From Zingiber officinale (taxonomy: Eukaryota; Streptophyta; Magnoliopsida; Zingiberales; Zingiberaceae), in the NCBI RefSeq assembly GCF_018446385.1, contig NC_056001.1, forward strand, positions 9,232,672 through 9,296,671: a stretch of DNA of 64,000 bases, in the 5' to 3' direction. The notes beneath the pieces were generated by a model, which ran no database searches, was not told the DNA's origin, and was given only the letters and a program-made list of their open reading frames with translations. How positions within the stretch are numbered: position 1 is the first letter of the stretch; every line of letters starts with the position of its first letter. Shown here one piece after another: positions 61,577 through 64,000 of the stretch. The translations under genes were made by a program, and so were the position numbers.

Positions 61577-64000
61577 ATATCATCATTCTGAATTTTGATG
61601 GTATTTGCACTTTGAATTCATCTTGGCAATTATATACCTGAGAGCTTGTTGCAATGTGCACTGCAAATGTTTCTTTGATTGGATCAATCATCTTCAATGG
61701 AACAGGCCAAGTGTCTCGGTGGAAGCTTGCATGCTCGGCCAATTTTAGTTTGACGAGAACTTCTAGCATTAGTGCTTTCTATATTTTCCAATTCGACAAT
61801 TTGTGAAAATTTCTAAAAATCATTATCTTGCTGGCTGTCTGTATTATGCTTCCAGTGTTAAATGTATATTTGTTAAGGTCCCAAGATGAAGATTTATCTG
61901 AAAAAATGAGTTGAAAAAAAGTGTTAAAGGCATATTTTGACTAGAATGTTATTGGAAAAATATATTCCATTTTTTGAACCAGTGCATTTGCGTGATTAGT
62001 TGAAACTCTCTTCACAAACAATTATGGGGGGTTTTTCAGGAAAAGATATAATTGTGAATGGAGTGTATATCCAGGAGTGAGTATTGAGTAGATGGGCAGG
62101 ATAACAAATTTCTCTCTCTATATATCTATCACACTGAATGTATCCACTCGTGTCTATTGGCTCTAAGAGTAATATCAAAGTAGTTAAATGCATGAAACAT
62201 TGCTACTCTTGGAAATGCCGAGCAAATCTCAATCCAAGCAAGCTTGTGCCCTCATTTTGAACTGCCAACATAATTGTTGTCATCGTCTTTGAGACTCTAT
62301 TTTATTTGTTTTCATTATGCTTAGGCAGTTGCAATTATTTTTCATCCAACGCAATTAAATTATATCTTTTCCATTAAATTGTCAGTAGGCAACTCAATTT
62401 ACTCTTATTAGATCCTTGTGCCTTATTGCAACGCCTTCATTTCTCACTTGCTAGATTTTTCATCCATCAAATGCAAGCTGCATCAGCAAAATTACGTATG
62501 CTTTCTTTAGCTACGTGGTCCAAATTTTCCAACATTAACTCATTTTATACAAAATCAAATTGCCACATCGCAGAATTATTGTAATCTTTAGCAGGATTGT
62601 GAGATACGTGGTCCAGTATAATAATTTGTTTGTGGTTGTTTTTCCAGCAATTGGGTATAAATGTCTTGTCTGCACTCACAGTTTATTTGCACGCCAATTC
62701 GGATCAAGCTTGGATTTGATAAGAAAGTGGAGAGCTGAATGAGTGTACCTCCCTGTCAACATCAAAGTCTGTTTCCATTGGACAGTAAGTGTTGATCGTT
62801 TTTATGATGCCAAAAAGTAAATACGTTCTTTCTCAACGTTTCTATCAATTCATCTTAAAATCAATACAGAAAAAATAAAATACGAACGATTATTAATTTT
62901 TGAAATAATAACTAGCACATAAGTAAAGTATTTAGTTTAACTTTATCAAAATTCGAATTCTAGATCTTATAATGATAATATTTTATGTATTAATCACTAG
63001 TGTCCTTAAAGAACAGTGGAGTGAAGTGTTGATCAATCTTTATAATAGACCACATATAAGTTGAATTCCTTTCCAACTTATTATGCTTTTTCAACATTAG
63101 AATATAATTTGACATGCTGGCCAGCACTAAAATTTTTGCTGGAGCCTGGAGTCGTTGGGTCGCTGCTACTCTTGCGGGCTATCAACTTGTCATGCAAGGT
63201 ACGCAACAAAACTCCAAAAACTATTTCAGCAAATATCATATGGATTTTCGATGGTTACTTTATTAGAAGAACCAGAAATATGAACAGCAGAGTAAGACTA
63301 CCAGTGTTGAAATTATAACAAGGCGTGTCAGTATTTTGAGTTTTCTACTATCACAGGGCATTGATGTGTTGTAGGGACCTCTGCCCATTCACTTACTGGC
63401 ACTATCTCAAATCCCGTTCTTTATTATTTGGGATGTAAGCCCGAAATGGTAGGCGTGAGGCCTCTGTCAGCTCCTGCAAATTCTCTCTCAGGACCATCTC
63501 TATTGTTCTCTCATAAGTAATCTATCCTGCTGGATTTTGTAACAGAAAGGACATCACTCATGGTCAAAGCCTGAAGCACGGATGATACGAGGGCCCACAC
63601 TTGTTCATCCAATTTTTGGGTTGGAGATGATGTGATGAATTACCGCTCTTCTTGCTTGTCATGAATTAGTTTCCGTTTATATTGTTTAGTACTATTTTGC
63701 TTTATCAAGCCCGTCCAGATGAAGATGAAGATGAAAGAAATGACTGCAACTCACAAATATGTCGAGGTAAACTTGGTTGAGTTTCTAAATTCCATGGATA
63801 TCTCTTGATTCGGATGTGGATAGCCTTCGCTTTCCTTTCGTTGTCTCAACTATTTCAAGTTAAAGAGTAGTTTTCTATGAAAAGAACGTCTAACCAATTT
63901 GTTATGATACTTCGTATCCAAAAAAAAATGGATTTTGTAATATATATTAGATGGCTGTGAAAGAAACGTAGTCCTATTTGTATTTGGGATAATAAAGATC
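61577..64000. other. THO6 3' region and downstream DNA, no gene recognised
   Basis: The THO6 3'UTR should occupy the first few hundred bases. Further on I see AT-rich DNA with short open stretches of coding-like composition at about 63114-63270 (plus; ATG then LASTKIFAGAWSRWV) and about 63374-63522 (plus; GTISNPVLYYLGCKPEMVG, preceded by a TTGTAG acceptor-like site). Neither matches a family known to me. An exon of an unrecognised gene is possible near the right edge. Confidence 0.35.

Overview
This window is plant nuclear DNA. Its genes have GT-AG introns and plant-type protein families (SAGA ADA1, OXS3-like, DUF1644, a plant-type casein kinase 1, TRM9, THO6). It also has intron-containing tRNA-Tyr genes, an Au-type SINE, RTE-clade LINEs, hAT and PIF/Harbinger relics, MITEs and solo LTRs. 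The AT-rich intergenic DNA, and LTR ends of a kind I associate with monocots, suggest a monocot, possibly Zingiberales. That placement is an inference, not proof.

Layout. 1-1.6 kb: AT-rich tracts holding a Mutator-like MITE. 2.0-2.8 kb: GC-rich island of unknown role. 3.1-3.75 kb (-): two-exon OXS3-like gene. 3.8-7.2 kb: no recognised gene. 7.2-16.5 kb (-): a decayed RTE LINE split by a decayed 4.3-kb hAT transposon with a perfect 8-bp TSD, a solo LTR, and a third element carrying a 31-bp minisatellite. 17.3-18.6 kb (-): single-exon SAGA subunit ADA1. 20.2-24.8 kb (+): DUF1644 zinc-finger gene with a probable 5'UTR intron hosting a solo LTR. 25.3-26.5 kb: degenerate LTR-like DNA. 28.1-29.7 kb (-): TRM9-like tRNA wobble-uridine methyltransferase. 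31.6-32.7 kb: tandem duplication carrying two tRNA-Tyr(GTA) genes. 33.3-38.1 kb (-): 14-exon casein kinase 1. 39.8-41.9 kb (-): PIF/Harbinger transposase fossil broken by a MITE and by a SINE that itself holds a hAT MITE. 43.6-61.6 kb (+): THO6 (DWA1-type WD40), 13 exons, with introns swollen by transposable elements. 61.6-64 kb: nothing firmly recognised.

The six protein genes are unrelated housekeeping or stress functions: RNA export (THO6), transcription coactivation (ADA1), tRNA modification (TRM9, beside its own class of substrate, tRNA genes, though that adjacency looks accidental), kinase signalling (CK1) and stress response (OXS3-like, DUF1644). Nothing suggests an operon-like or clustered pathway. 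Gene models were assembled by hand from splice signals, reading phase and remembered family sequence, and every exon junction was checked for frame.

I did not find a new biological system. The most informative material is the layered transposon history: Harbinger, then SINE, then hAT MITE; RTE LINE, then hAT, LTR and a minisatellite-bearing element; and the 7.3-kb THO6 intron stack. A second theme is that several otherwise AT-rich non-autonomous elements carry GC-rich, internally repetitive cores.
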